A stretch of 64,000 nucleotides of DNA from Purshia tridentata (taxonomy: Eukaryota > Streptophyta > Magnoliopsida > Rosales > Rosaceae), in contig QANT01005660.1 of the NCBI GenBank assembly GCA_003254885.1, forward strand, positions 31,310 to 95,309, given 5' to 3'. A program made the position numbers and the translations under genes. Position 1 is the stretch's first letter. Each line of letters begins with the position of its first letter. Below the pieces are notes generated by a model that saw only the letters and a program-made list of their open reading frames with translations, was not told where the DNA came from and did no database searches. Below are positions 38,808 through 51,586 of this stretch, in pieces.

Positions 38808-39645
38808 TAGGTGTTTGTGGAATTGCCTCTGATACGAGACTGACTGTCACTCTGCGTATGCTGGTTTGGGGAATCAGGTGTTTCTCAGTCGGTAATGGAC
38901 AAAATTGAATAAAAGAAATAAATCGTCGTTGGGCTCGTTTTGGGCTTTTACGGCTTCGAGGAACACACTGGTGTTTGGGCTCTTGTCTTGTAGCCGAGCC
39001 CAAAAGGTAAAAGATGAATAGTTGAGGGTTATTTTGGTCATTACGAACAATATATATCCTTTCTAATTTTCCAAAAGACGAAAAAGTATAAACTAGTTAG
39101 AAGAGGAAAGAAAAGAGGAGAATGGAGAGCAAGTCCTTCCAACAATTGTCCTCCTATTTTAATGGAGAAAAACTTTTATGGGATGGTGTATGTTTTATGT
39201 GACACCGTTTACAAATCCATCTTTTTTATGACATAACAAATCACATAATGAAAGAAATAAAAGACTGTCCCATGAAAGTTCTTTTCCACGAGGGAGTATG
39301 GTCTTCATATTCATCATATAGTGGTACTAGTATTCGGGGGTCTATGAAACTTTTTTCTGTGTCAATAACATGACATACTGCCGTGATCAAACAACAAACA
39401 TTGTGCCTCGTCAAACAAGAGGTTTTCACAATTCTAACAAATCATTATTTAGGGAAATTATACTCTCCAATTCACATTGTGCATGGTCAGCTAAACGTGC
39501 TAAATCCCGCGACATAAATACCCAACAGTAAGTCCTACCCTCCTTGACATTGAACACCGAAAAGAAAAAAAATCAATCCGCCACATTACAAAGGCTAGTT
39601 TACAATGAAATTGTACAATAAGGTACAGAGACACAACTCAGGGTG
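38808..39645. other. Intergenic region between KAKU4 and CSN5
   Basis: About 0.8 kb. KAKU4 and CSN5 are both on the minus strand, so it holds the CSN5 promoter/leader and the KAKU4 3' flank. A possible short inverted-repeat element sits at 39162-39290. Confidence 0.5.
39162..39290. mobile_element. Possible short MITE (about 130 bp)
   Basis: The left end (tggagaaaaacttttatggg) and the reverse complement of the right end (tggaaaagaacttttcatggg without one T) match closely over roughly 20 bases, leaving an AT-rich core. No clear target duplication is seen. It could also be a chance inverted repeat. Confidence 0.4.
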
Positions 39646-42600
39646 TCATTTGCCACCCCTTTGCCTGCCTCTCCTGTTGTATCTGGTGAGTCTCTTTCCC
39701 TTCTGCTTCTCAGCAACACTGCCGGTCCTGGCTGCCGGGATGCCTTTTGGACTAGGCTGGGTCAGCTCCTGCGATAACTCATTGTGCATATAACTATTTT
39801 GGGAGCCACTAGCAATGCTATCATTGTCCTTTGCACCATCAATATCATTTTCATCACTATCGCGGAACTCAAAAGTAGGTTCATTCAAAAGCAAAATTTC
39901 ATTGTCCTTTGCACCATCAATATCATTTTCGTATATATTGGAGACCTCAATAATAGCTTCATCCAAAGGCTCAAAGGCTTCCCCCGCAGGGACACTTGTA
40001 GCTATCTTCTCATGACTTGAACTGACTGGATTAGTTTCCCCATGCATAGCGTTTTCTTCTGTAACCAATTGTGCAGACAAACTAAAACATAGGAAACCAA
40101 TTCAATAAGAACTTTACTTGGATAATTCAGCACTAAAATAATGATGCAACGACTGCTTACCTAGGTACAGAAGAAGGGAAACCATTGGTGGTATAACCAC
40201 TTCTTGATTCAGTCACTTCTGTTGTTGAGCAGGTTCTGCCATGTAACTCCAAATTGGGAACTGAGAAGTAAATTGAGGTTATATAAATTTGAATAAATGT
40301 GCTTGTTCTAACCAGGGGACAGTCAAGAAAACTTACCTAGTATGGTTCCTCCCACCACCGGGTTTTTCTGTTCAGTCCCATTGGTGTCCGCATGTTCATT
40401 GAAATCACCACCAGCAGCATCACTATGACATACAATGGGATTTAAAATGTCATGACACAGTTGTTGACTCTTTCAAGTACAAAAAGGCAAAAGAGGGAGG
40501 GTTGCCCTAGGGAAAGATCAAAATTACCAGTCCAAACTGGTAAGGTACAGAATGAAAGTTTGGCATGGCTAGGCCCCTGTAAAGGACATGCCCAACTATA
40601 ATAACTACTGCAACCATTATAAAAAATGCAAGAAAATGCATTATCAACTAATAATACTCTATGCCATATAGATTGGCTATAATTTTAGGCAATGTTTTGT
40701 TTGATTGCTCTGCGGCCTCTGCCTAGGCAATTTATTTGTAGACAGGATGATTATAGGCAATCAATTTATTTGTAGACAGGATGATTATATTAATCGTTAA
40801 TATCTTTTTTAGAATATTTCCTCAAACCCCGAGCCCCTGTTCTTTGTGGACAATGAGAAAGGAGAAAAGTGGCATTTTTCTCTCAGGAGATAAATTAATT
40901 CCATGAGAAGCGAGGTTGAAAAAGTTTAAGAAGTCATTTTCAGAAGAAATTGAGTTTTCTGAAGGACCTTCACTGCAACTTCTACATAATCTTCAAAATA
41001 AAGTGGTCTGGTATGACTTAAAAGTATAAGATGACTGAATAATATATAAACTTCACCAAAAATTATAAGATGACTGAATATTATAACAGGTGTACCATGT
41101 CATACCATGTTAAGGTCAGATGTACCTGACACCTTTACATGAAATTGTTGGTTATGCATGTCAGTTAAAGTAATCTAGATTTTCATATAATCATAAATTA
41201 TAAGTAACGTGAAAATTCTCAGCTGTTTTAGAAGAAAATTGTATTCTAATAACCATTTTTGGGTATGTACTGAAGGAATTAGTGAACGGAAGCTTTTGGT
41301 TGGCTAAATAAGCTGACACTGGAGGCAGGGGCTAACCTGAGAGTAGTCTTGATATCTTCAGATGCCTTGAGTCTTTGTCCAGAGTTTAACATCTCTTCTA
41401 AGGCATTCTGAGAACCTATTAGATGGACAGACTTAGTGAGTAGAAATCAATTATAAGGTTAGTATACATGTACATATGAATTTATGCATTAATATGCATT
41501 TGCATGCTTCTGCAAGCAGAAGCATGTGCACATAAGTATTATCAATCTGAATCATTGTCAATAAAAGATTAAAGGGGATAAAATCATTTTCCCTTAAAAA
41601 AAAAAAAGTTTATTTGTACAGATTCAAACAAGAAACAGTAATCCTTAGAAAGACTAGATAGTGTGTTTGAAGAGTGTTTCCGCACAGAGAGTTTGGAACT
41701 GTTGCTGCAGTTGGAACTGTCAGATGTTTAATGTTTTTATTGTTTAAATTTCAAATGTTTAATGTTCTAAGAAATCTCTAGGGTTTTCACTATGAATAAT
41801 TGATATTAAACTGCAGTTGAGATGATAAATAAATGCAGAGGGCCAATGGGGTAGATGGAATTCTACCACCCATAACTGTTTCTATTCATTTCCATTTCCT
41901 TCAGATTCCCAAGTTAAGATAGTTCCCACCTCCTAATCCTACGCCCTTCTCATAAGTATCAGAGATGGACTTGCATTAATCAACGACCTCTATTACTTTC
42001 TAATAATAAAGCACAATGGAAATTTTCCCAATAAAATTTTTGAATTTCAAAATTAATAAAGATATTGTTTCCACTAAATTAATAAATAGATGTGCATGAC
42101 ATAAAAGTCTTTCATTTTGCTAAAACGTAGAGTACCCTAGTTGCTAAAATTTACCCAAATAAGGAATAAAACTACAGTAAAGTTGCAATAAGATATGCAA
42201 TTCAACATTATATTAATAAAGAGCACTATGGTCTTTAAGGGAATTTTTAAGATAAAAAGAAAATTACATGAAGCACCTCCTTTTCCATGAATAGAAGCGG
42301 CATCCGAATCCTTCAAAAAGGTAAAAATATTACAACAGGATATCTAATAGCTCAGTCTTCATAAAAAACAGTGTTTAAAAATAAAAAATAAAAAATAAAA
42401 ACGTATGTTAGGATAGTCAAATTGCATGAAAGTATTAAAAATTAAAAATTAAAAAGGTTACAATCAAATGCTTCGGAACCTGATTTTGTACAGAACTGAT
42501 AATAGCCGGAAGTGGCAAAGCTTCTTTTTGCAACTCATCTTGCGTCTCCAAAACTGAAGGAGCAGAAAATGAGGTTCCATGTCTTAGATTTTCAACATTT

Positions 42601-45600
42601 TAATTTTCTATATATTCTGAAAATTTAAATTTAAATTAGACAACCTATTTATCTACTGGTGCCAATAAATTACTAGCACAGAACAACAGATTTACCTCAA
42701 TCCAGTAAAGAAAACATACCGTCAGAGCCATAGGATGTAGTTAATCCTAAAGACAAGTTCAAAGTTGCACCTACAGCTTCTTTAGAATTGTGGAATTTAT
42801 CAGCTTCATGTTTTCCATCTGAAAAAGAATCCAAGGCACTTCTACTTGCAGACCAATCAATTCTTGTAGAAGGTAGGGACCTTAGCATTTCTTCTGTTGC
42901 CTTAGATCGCACTCTTCGTATTTCCTCCTGGATATTCCAGGGCCCTGTGGCAGCGGAATCCCTTTTCAGCTGCATTGAAAACACAATCATCAATAAAAGG
43001 AATACATCCACATTTATCTTTACCAATTCAAAATATAAAAGCATATATTACCTCATTCCTCTTTCACTCACTTAAAACAACACATAAAACGGATAAAATG
43101 TGCCAAAACGTTGTTCCCACACTTAATAAAAGAAAGAAAGAAATATAAATTGACTCAGCCTTGCCTTCTGTTCACATTTACACATAACAGCCAATACCAT
43201 AACCAGAATTTCTCTAACCCACATTCAACCTTGATTCCAGAAAAAGTCATCTAATTTTAAAACTTAATTCATCCAATCTTAAAATGAATTGATAGGTCTT
43301 TGTTCAGTTTGAAAATATATCTCCAGCCCCAACGTTTTCTTGAAATGGAATGTCACATACATTTATCATTAACCAAGACCTGATATCTTTATGAAGGTGT
43401 ACACATTAACTTCCATTAGCAATAAATTTGGGTCCTTAATCCATGTCCTACCTGTCACAACCCCATAAATTAAAAATAATAATAATAACTAGAAAATTTC
43501 CGAATGGTACCTTGGACTTGGACACAGAATTGCCACCAATTTTATATGGGGTTTCTTCATTGAAAAGTTGTGTCCCCAGTGGGGATGAAGATCTCAGTTC
43601 ATGCTTAATAGAAGGAGATGCCCACAGAGGACGTTCCCGCATGTACGATTTGGCCACATCCACTGGTGAACCAACTTCATCTTCAGCACCCTGCACCAAC
43701 AGAATCAACTTGAAAAAGCAGCAAACATGATATTTTATTTCCTATGATGGAAAACATTATGATATAATGAAAGTACTAAAGTGTAAAATATCATGAGACT
43801 TTGGTATCTCTTCCAAACTTCAACCATAACTGAAGGAGCAAATAGCACATATCTTCTTATTTTTATTTTTTTTCATAAATAGATTAGAGTTTACATTTAC
43901 GTCCTTCAACCAAAATCTGACATAAAAAGATTGTACAACAACATATGAAAGATTTTATCCCTAAGATAAAAATGACAGAGCACATGATAGCCATTATACA
44001 GTATCAGATGAAAGAGCACTGACTTGTGGGAGCATAACAGAATTCAAGGTGCAGGTTCCGTGATCCAGATCTGACTTTGAAGTTGATCCCGACCTCTTCT
44101 CCTTCAACCATTTTTTTGCCTCCGTAACAGCTGTGCCACGATCAGGCGTGTCTAAATCTGCAATATAATTAGCACCATAAGTCAAATATGGATGATTGGC
44201 AAGTTTTAGTCCTGCAATTGTTCTGTTAGGTATCTCACTTGCTCTTGTATTCTCCGCATCTTCTGCAGTGGTACAATCTATGACTCTCGATTTAATAATC
44301 TTTATTAATCTATCACATTCTTCCCTGGTCAAAGTTGAAGTTGAAGTCATATAACTAGTAATGATGAATAATGAGCAGAAAAGTTGCATGATGCCATAAA
44401 AATTAGTGAAAACCTCTCTAAAAACTTATACCAACCCAGTCACCATAAAACTCACATAAACTCTATATATTCATGATGAATAGAAATTGAAGAAAACGTC
44501 AATGACTCAATGCATGTCTTAAACTTGAACTTGTGCAATGCTTTATTTTTCAATATCAAGGAAGTACATCATTACCTCGAGAAGGTCTCCTGCATAAGTT
44601 GCTGCTCAACTAAATGCTTGGTTTCAATCTTTCCTAATGTTTCTGTGGTCTCCTTTCTAGCGAACTTGGTCAGTTCTGTGGTCATTTCTGATGTCCCATT
44701 CCTCTGGTTCAACCACATAAATCAATATTGCATTTACTGAATTTGTCAAACACTAAACTATCTATGGGCATCAAGTAAGTTGAAAACTATCGTTATAATT
44801 GCCCAATGTCAAGCATAGCGACACCTCCAACACAATAGAATCAAACAACATGTAGAGCTATTACCTTCTTTAATGCATCCTCTTCTTGAGTAAAAATATC
44901 GTTATCATCATCACCATCCTCGTCGTCAGTACCATCCTCTGTAAAAATAGACAAGAAATTCAGTAAAAACAGCACAAAAATGCCCCAAACCAAAAAGCCA
45001 GCTTTCTTTCCGCTTTATTACAGCACAAAAAAGTGCCATACATCTAAAAGCTAATTATCAAAACAGAGAGATGTGAATTTTCCAATATTTTGGTGCGAAC
45101 AAATAGTTCAAGAAAAAACAAAAAATGTTATCAATAACCCATTCTTTGGTTTTATTAAAAAAAAAAAAGGGCCAATTTTTAATTTGTTCCTCATTGCCAA
45201 GCATATAGCATAGTACTTAACACATTTCTCCCTCTCTTCTCTACCTCCAATTTCCTTAACACCACAACCTAATAGACCTAGACATCGCACTCAAAACTCT
45301 CCAACTAAGTTCACTATCACTTTAGGCATTCCTACTCCAAAATTTTCAAAACATTAACAATTAGCTTCATACAAGCACTGTACACATAAACATACGTGCA
45401 TAAATATATATATATATATATATAATTATAACACATATGTGAACTTCTATTACATGAGTACCTGAAGAAGACGAAGAGGAAGAAGAGTCGGGGCCAAACA
45501 CAGAGGAGAGAATCTTCCCAGCGCCGCTGACAATCATACGAGTCGGGGAGTAGATAAGCCTGGAGAGCAAATTGGGGTTGTCGTCGCGGCCGGGATTGGT

Positions 45601-45711
45601 CAATCTCGGGCGGTCGTACGGAGTCCTGGCGCCGGCGGGTCGTCTCGGCCGGACTATCTTGCCGCCCGATCGGGCCTCTAGGGCTCGCCGAGATCTGGAA
45701 ATGGTGGCCAT
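39646..45711 (-). CDS. KAKU4: KAKU4-like nuclear-envelope / nucleoskeleton protein (663 aa)
   Basis: Twelve minus-strand exons join in frame: 45711-45462, 44938-44865, 44703-44576, 44324-44024, 43690-43511, 42969-42720, 42553-42480, 42310-42277, 41415-41337, 40422-40337, 40260-40161, 40081-39646 (1,992 nt). The N terminus has GGKIVRPRRPAGARTPYDRP, then SRLIYSPTRMIVSGAGKILS and a serine run, followed by an acidic exon (EDGTDDEDGDDDND). Exon 4 opens EECDRLIKIIKSRVID. Exon 5 carries the ERPLWASPS motif shared by KAKU4 and Nup136/Nup1-type plant proteins. The C terminus is basic (KRLTRYNRRGRQRGGK). In Arabidopsis KAKU4 binds CRWN lamin-like proteins at the inner nuclear envelope and shapes the nucleus. 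It is somewhat longer than I recall for Arabidopsis. Short middle exons (34-86 nt) are less certain than the ends. Confidence 0.82.
39822..39930. repeat. In-frame duplicated segment in the last KAKU4 exon
   Basis: An identical 31-base stretch occurs at 39822-39852 and 39900-39930, 78 bases (26 codons) apart. In the protein it encodes ENDIDGAKDN twice, separated by an acidic linker. This suggests an in-frame duplication in a disordered region. Confidence 0.9.
45402..45424. repeat. (AT)n microsatellite in KAKU4 intron 1
   Basis: About ten TA dinucleotides, roughly 40 bases downstream of the exon 1 donor in gene orientation. Confidence 0.85.
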
Positions 45712-46507
45712 GCTCAGAGGCTCAGTTTGCGAGAAAAGCAAACGAGAGGTGAGGGGGATAGAGAGTTAGTTAAGGGCGTTGGGTTTGGGGGGTGCCTGTG
45801 TCTATGTTTCGCATCTCTGTCTGTTTAAGAGATTCGTTGAGGACACCCAGGTTTTTTTAGCGGTTATTAATTTTGGTGTACGGAGGGTTTAGAGGGACTC
45901 AAACCCAATTTCATTTGATGACATGTAATGTAACTGCAAGGTTATAACTTATAAGTTGGAAAATTAATTGTTTTTAATCAGCAAATTAAATAAAATAAAA
46001 TAAAAGAGTAAAGTAGACTTTAATTTTTTAATCAAAACAATAGGTGGAATTTGCTTTTAAAAAAAATAGGAAAAAAAGGAATGCGAGACAAGAACTTTTA
46101 CTACATGTTGACGTGCTTTTGTTGTTTTGGCCAAAGAGTTGAAGTGCTTTAATTATGCACGAGTTGAGAAAAAATAGTACAATGCAGACACTACATTTTT
46201 TATTATCAAGGTATAATTTTCTACTATTAGATTTGAATATGTCGGATGCAGTTCTTGTACCACAGAAACTCTGGCTTATAGTTTATATTGCTTTTAAGAC
46301 CATACTTATTTTTCAGACAGTCAGTTATTTGTAATTCTAACATAAACCCTAAACTCTAAATTAAATGGTTAACTCAATGCAGCATGGTTTTAACATTTGA
46401 TGTTTGGTTTTGTAAACACCCCATTTTTGTTGTAGGCTGAGTTTGTTTTTTGACAAAGAAAACACAAGTAGAAATGTAAACTTGACATGGAGAATCTGTG
46501 TTGTGAC
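45712..46507. other. KAKU4 promoter and intergenic DNA
   Basis: About 0.8 kb upstream of KAKU4, AT-rich beyond the leader, with no supported ORF. Confidence 0.5.
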
Positions 46508-46882
46508 ACACAAAAAATGTAGTCATAAGCTATATGCTTGCAAGCCTCTATTTGGGAGAAGCAGCCATCTGAATTCCATACTTGGCCGTGACCCGCGTCG
46601 ATTCCCGGTACCAAAGGAAATTGCCTCCTACACAAAAAATGTAGTCATAAGCTATATGCTTGCAAATTTGATGATCCAGATGTCCAAGTGTTCTTGATTT
46701 CAAAGCAATATTCAGTAATGCTATTACTTTCTCTATTGAATTTCAGCCCTTTCTTCAGCGGCATAACATGGCTTAGGCATTGAGCTTCAATTGCAAGCCT
46801 CTATTTGGGAGAAGCAGCCATCTGAATTCCATACTTGGCCGTGACCGGCGTCGATTCCCGGTACCAAAGGAAATTGCCTCCT
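46508..46882. repeat. Nested A-B-A'-B' duplication at the 3' end of the kinase pseudogene
   Basis: Block A (acacaaaaaatgtagtcata…, 46508-46543) recurs as A' at 46630-46665. Block B (gcaagcctctatttgggaga…, about 46538-46629) is a nearly exact copy of the last coding bases of the kinase relic at about 46791-46882 (B'), differing for example at 'gacccgcg' versus 'gaccggcg'. B thus sits between two 36-bp copies of A. Confidence 0.9.
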
Positions 46883-47755
46883 CCTGCTGTTGAAGAGGTA
46901 GAACTGCCAAAGCCATTACTACTTGGTCTGAGCACATCTTTGCCTATTGAATACAAGTAATGAAATGGTTTGGGAGCAGGAACAATCTCAACCCCTCTCT
47001 CCAACATGTTCACAACAGCACTCATTGGTGGTCTAGCCTCAGGTGACTTGCACACACCATAATGCCACCATTGACATCTTTTCTTCTTTCTCTCTGTCCC
47101 TCTCTTCAATCGCACAAGCCACAATAACTGCTGCCAATTCCCCTTTCTCATACTCATCCCAAACATGTTTCGGAAACCAATTGAAGCTATTCGAACAATT
47201 GCCTCCTGCATTCCTTCTCCTCCCAACTATCTCAAACAGCAACATACCAAAGCTGTAGACATCACATTTATGTGTTATGGGATGGGTTTTCAGCAAGAAT
47301 TCTGGCGCAGAATAGCCGGGATCAAGAAGCACATTAACAGGCTTTTTTGTCATAGTGATTGATTATCTGTTGGCATTGTTCATGCAAGTAGGCAATGCTT
47401 TTGGCTGTCCCAACTGCAATGTCATGTAGCTTTTCCCACTCCAAGACCTGTGACTTTTCACCAAATAAGTACTTGTCAGGTGAACCCCTTTCCAAGTATT
47501 CATACACAATTGCTATCATTGAGTGGTCATAGCAAAACCCAAAAAGCCTGACCAGATTTTTGTGGTATGTTTTTTCCAATGGTGCCCATTTCTGCCATAA
47601 ACTGTGCTCGAGCTGTTTTGTCTAAATTCCTATTCAGGACCTTCACAGCAATGCTCACCCCATTTGGTGTAAACTACTCCAAAACCTCCAGAGCCTAACG
47701 TTTCTGTATAGTTATTTGTGAAACTGTGCAGCTGCTGAGATGTGAATCTAAGTGG
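46801..47755 (-). pseudogene. Receptor-like kinase pseudogene (LRK10L/PR5K-like kinase domain)
   Basis: On the minus strand, conserved kinase pieces follow in order but in different frames: FTSQQLHSFTNNYTETLGSG and GGFGVVY (glycine loop); GVSIAVKVLNR (Lys strand); YHKNLVRLFGFCYD and VYEYLERGSPDKYLFG; EWEKLHDIAVGTAKSIAYLH; then PGYSAPEFLLKTHPITHKCD, VYSFGMLLFEIVGRRRN, MSMVALWCVQ, SPEARPPMSAVVNMLERGVE and FHYLYS. This matches the leaf-rust-10-like receptor kinase group. Lesions: a short deletion with frameshift after GGFGVVY (near 47670); one extra A in the 6-A run after HYD (47343-47348); loss of about 30 codons that should hold the DFG activation segment; and another frameshift before SPEARPP (near 47045). 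The extracellular and membrane parts are absent. It cannot make an active kinase. Confidence 0.9.
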
Positions 47756-48257
47756 TAAACATGATGTTTAATACCCTTTAATTCTCTCTGAAAAAATGAC
47801 TTATTAATTTAGTCCTTATTGTATGATTGTTTATCAAAATAGGTCCACGTTGTTAAATTTCCTTACAATAAAAAAAATTAACGAATGCGTCAACTAGACG
47901 CAGATCGTTACACATTTTATGTTAAGTAATATTTAACCGGGCCTTAGACATATGGGCCCAAAAATTGAACCATCCAGAAGCCCACAACTTCCTCGTGGGC
48001 TTCACTCCAAAACCCAAAAGTGAGCCCATGAGAAACCTACCCTTCTTTCTCACGCTGAGGCATGCGCTTGCGCAATCAAGCACCTGGTGGATAATACACA
48101 ACACATGAACAGTAACACACATCGTTTCCATAACCATTTCACCGACTCCGAGCCGTCGCAAATTTTTTCCACAATATAAAACCACGCACAGAACCACAGC
48201 CTCCTTCACAATCCAAACCTAACAGTTTGGCTCTGCGAAAAATTCACATCGAGAAGA
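47756..48257 (+). other. Upstream region and 5' UTR of REI1
   Basis: About 0.5 kb of non-coding DNA between the kinase relic and the REI1 start codon. No in-frame upstream ATG is evident near the start. Confidence 0.5.
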
Positions 48258-50631
48258 ATGCCAGGGCTGACTTGCAACGCTTGCAACAAGGAGTTGAAGG
48301 ACGATTCGGACCAGAGGCTCCATTACAAGTCCGAATGGCACCGCTACAATCTCAAGCGCAAGGTCCGTCTTTCACAGTTTTTTATTTTTTATTTTTAGGG
48401 TCAGAGTTTGACTGTATATGAGATGGGAAAGCTGAATTCCCAAACGCTAGATTACGAGAACGATTTCCATTTTTCTGGGATAAATAAAAAGTACATGTAT
48501 CATGGATGTTTCTTTAATTTTAATGGGTTTGTGAGTATATATCGGTTTACAGGCATATCGAATGAAGCTGAGCTGAAAATGTCTTAACATTCATTTTTAA
48601 CTGTTAAGGTCTAATAATCTTTTTACATGATTTGGTAGCACCTAGCAGTTAATCCTTTTTTTGGTGTATGTTCGTTCCCATAGAATATACATATGCATGT
48701 ATCAATATGAGAAATATATGTTTTATTCTGGAGAAAGCTTGGATGCATCTGTTTTTACTTTTTAAAGCCATAAAGTATTTATCGAGTAAATGGGGGTGAA
48801 AGAAAATTATTGGTTTCTTTTCTTCGGGATTTTCTGTGTGAAATTTTTTGCATGAATATATGTATTTATATCGTCTGGTATAGATGTGGCTTGACAGAAC
48901 AAATTTTGCATCATTTTTCCCTATCAAATCAATTTTAATGTGCTTGTGTTTTGAGTTTCCATGAAATTAAGTTCTAAATGGATAGGTATGATGCTGTCAC
49001 GTTAGTACTCAGTTGATGAAATGCATTCATTGAATATGTCACGGCATGCTGTTGTTGTTTTGTAAGAACCAGCCTATTCAGCAACAAACATGGTAGCTGA
49101 ACTTTAAAAAATCTCAACTTCTTTTTGAAACTATCAGATCGCTGGGGTTCCTGGAGTGACAGAAGCATTATTTATAGCTAGACAAGCTGCACTTGCTCAG
49201 GAGAAAAATGGTTTAAATGAAACCCCGATGCTATACAGTTGTGGTCTCTGTGGCAAAGGGTATAGAAGCTCTAAGGCTCATGCTCAGCATCTCAAATCAC
49301 GAAGTCACATTTTGCGGGCTTCTCAAGGGACTGGTGATCAGGAAGAGGAGAAGGCAATAATTAAGCCACTTCCGAGTCGTGTTGTTAATAAAGCTCCCCC
49401 AAAAAGAGAGGCAAATGATGAGGAAAGTGAAGAAAGTGAGGATGAGTGGGAGGAGGTTGATTCTGACGATGACTTGCTTGGTGAGACTGCAAAATCTTTG
49501 ACTGATTTGAATGTAGATGGGCATGCCTCTAATGAGGATATGGATGAAGATGATGAAGATGACTTTGAGGAGTTGGATCCATCATGTTGCTTTATGTGCG
49601 ATCAAGAGCATGATACCATAGAGAGCTGCATGGTTCACATGCACAAACAGCATGGCTTCTTTATTCCTGATATTGAGTATTTGAAGGATCCGAAAGGCCT
49701 CCTCACTTATCTTGGTCTTAAGGTACTGAAATATGTGCCATGTTATTTTTTGGGAGAAACTTGTTTCCTTTTTGCTTTCCCCCTTCAGAGTTTGTTGACT
49801 CTTCATGTTTTATCTTTTCAGGTTAAAAGGGATTTCATGTGCCTGTACTGCAATGATAGCCGTCATCCTTTTAACGGTTTGGAAGCAGTTAGGAAGCATA
49901 TGGTGGCAAAAAGCCACTGCAAGGTACATTATGGCGATGGTGATGATGACGAAGAAGCAGAGTTGGAAGAGTTCTATGATTATAGCAGCAGGTATTTGTC
50001 CTTCCCCAAGCATGAGCTTCATTTAATTGTGTGGACCCCTATTGTGTTATTTGTTTTAAGCATTAGTTTTTCTTCTATGTATGATGGTATATCTTAGCTG
50101 GACTGCTTCTATCTTGGGTTTCAGTTATGTGGATGGGGAAGGCAAACAACTGGTCGTATCAGGTGATACGGCCAACGCTGTAGAAATTGGTACTGGTGGC
50201 TCTGAGCTCATCATTACTAGAAGATCTGACAATGGAATATCAACCAGAAGACTTGGTTCGCGGGAATATATGCGCTATTATCGCCAGAAACTGCGGCCAT
50301 CACCTGCAAATGCGGCCATTACAGCTGCCTTGGCCTCAAGGTTTGTTTCTAATCCCTTGTACTGGGTCTTCTCTGTAGTTCTGAGAAAAGAATTTGTATT
50401 TGACTCTCCCCCTAGTATTTAACATTGAAGCAGATCTTATGATGACAGAGAAACTGTGTTTTGATTTTCAGGTACAGGAGCATGGGGTTGGTAACTGTGC
50501 AGTCAAAAGAACGAATGGTCAGGATGAAAGTACTGAAGGAAATGAATAGATCAGGAGTGGAGGCTATGCGTAGTAAGATGGGGATGAAAAGCAATGTCAT
50601 CCGAAACCTGCCTAAGAATGTTACACATTAG
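48258..50631 (+). CDS. REI1: REI1/ZNF622-like cytoplasmic 60S subunit biogenesis factor (411 aa)
   Basis: Five exons, 48258-48362, 49138-49722, 49822-49991, 50125-50340 and 50472-50631 (1,236 nt), join in frame. Zinc fingers: U1-like C6-x2-C9-x12-H22-x5-H28 at the N terminus; C70-x2-C73…H86-x5-H92; a CCFMCDQEHDTIESCMVHMH finger; and FMCLYCNDSRHPFNGLEAVR with MVAKSHCK. An acidic linker (residues about 120-185, EESEESEDEWEEVDSDDD) separates fingers two and three. The C terminus is basic and conserved (LGSREYMRYYRQKLRPSP, MGLVTVQSKERMVRMK). In yeast Rei1 frees Arx1 from cytoplasmic pre-60S particles and probes the exit tunnel with its C-terminal tail. Arabidopsis REIL proteins are needed for growth in the cold. 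Same role inferred here. Confidence 0.94.
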
Positions 50632-51586
50632 TCCTTGCTTCCTATTTCCTATGAGTGTGTTGTGACCTCAAGTTTTCCTGTTATGTTCTTTTTTTCTCTT
50701 CCTACCAGTAAACATCCGCTTTCTATATCTAGAGATTTTGAAAACCGGTGAGGATTCATGGCAAGTAGCAACATTTTTTTTGTATGTGCCAGTTGACCTA
50801 GCAGCGATGTTATGCAAATATTATGATATGAAATAGTATTTGGGATGTTAAGTATGTGCTCTGTTTTTTATTAAAAAAACAAAACAAAGCAAAAATGAAA
50901 TGTAAATTTTTACAGCAGCCGAGTTTGGCCGGCTTTCAGAAAGGTTTCGTATCATAACAGTGACATCAACAAATTTACGTGAAGGAATCGCACACAAGAA
51001 AGCATCTTTTATGGTTTTCATTGAATATGCTTTTTAACGAGAGATGCCTTTCTTATAGACGCAAAAGGAATCGTAAGATATAAAGGGAAGATGCCATGCT
51101 ATTATGCATTTATGCCCCTTCAAACCAAAATAAACAAATAAATGATGACTATTAAATCTGAAAAAACAAGTACCAAAATAAAATAAAAATTGTCGGTCAT
51201 GGCCAGTAATGGTTAATTTCTGGATTATATTGATTGGAGATTTTGGTAAGCAATCTCTTAGTTTATAACTACTTTTTAAACTGTAGTAGCAAAAGGGATC
51301 CATACAGCCAAAGGATATGTCATGTAATTTCCAACCAGTACATCTCATTACAGATTTTAGCAAGTTACAATCCAGATGTAGCTTTTACATGTTTAAACAC
51401 TGAAGAATCCACAGCAAGCATCCAGTGCTTTCCTTTCCACTTCCTGACTTCCAATGTATCTCTTCCCTTTGTTTCCCTCGCTTCTATTCTATACATTAAG
51501 CAGTGTCAAAAGACACAATACAGATCTAACGAGATAAAGCTACAAAGAAATTAAAACACGTAAGGTAATCCATGAATACATCATAC
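50632..51586. other. Convergent intergenic region between REI1 and the DUF1644 gene
   Basis: About 1 kb containing both 3' flanks, with no supported coding sequence. Confidence 0.5.

Noticed and set aside
38506-39003. 165-codon minus-strand ORF overlapping CSN5 exon 1
   Set aside because: It is a shadow frame of the GC-rich first exon. The CSN5 frame carries the conserved motifs.
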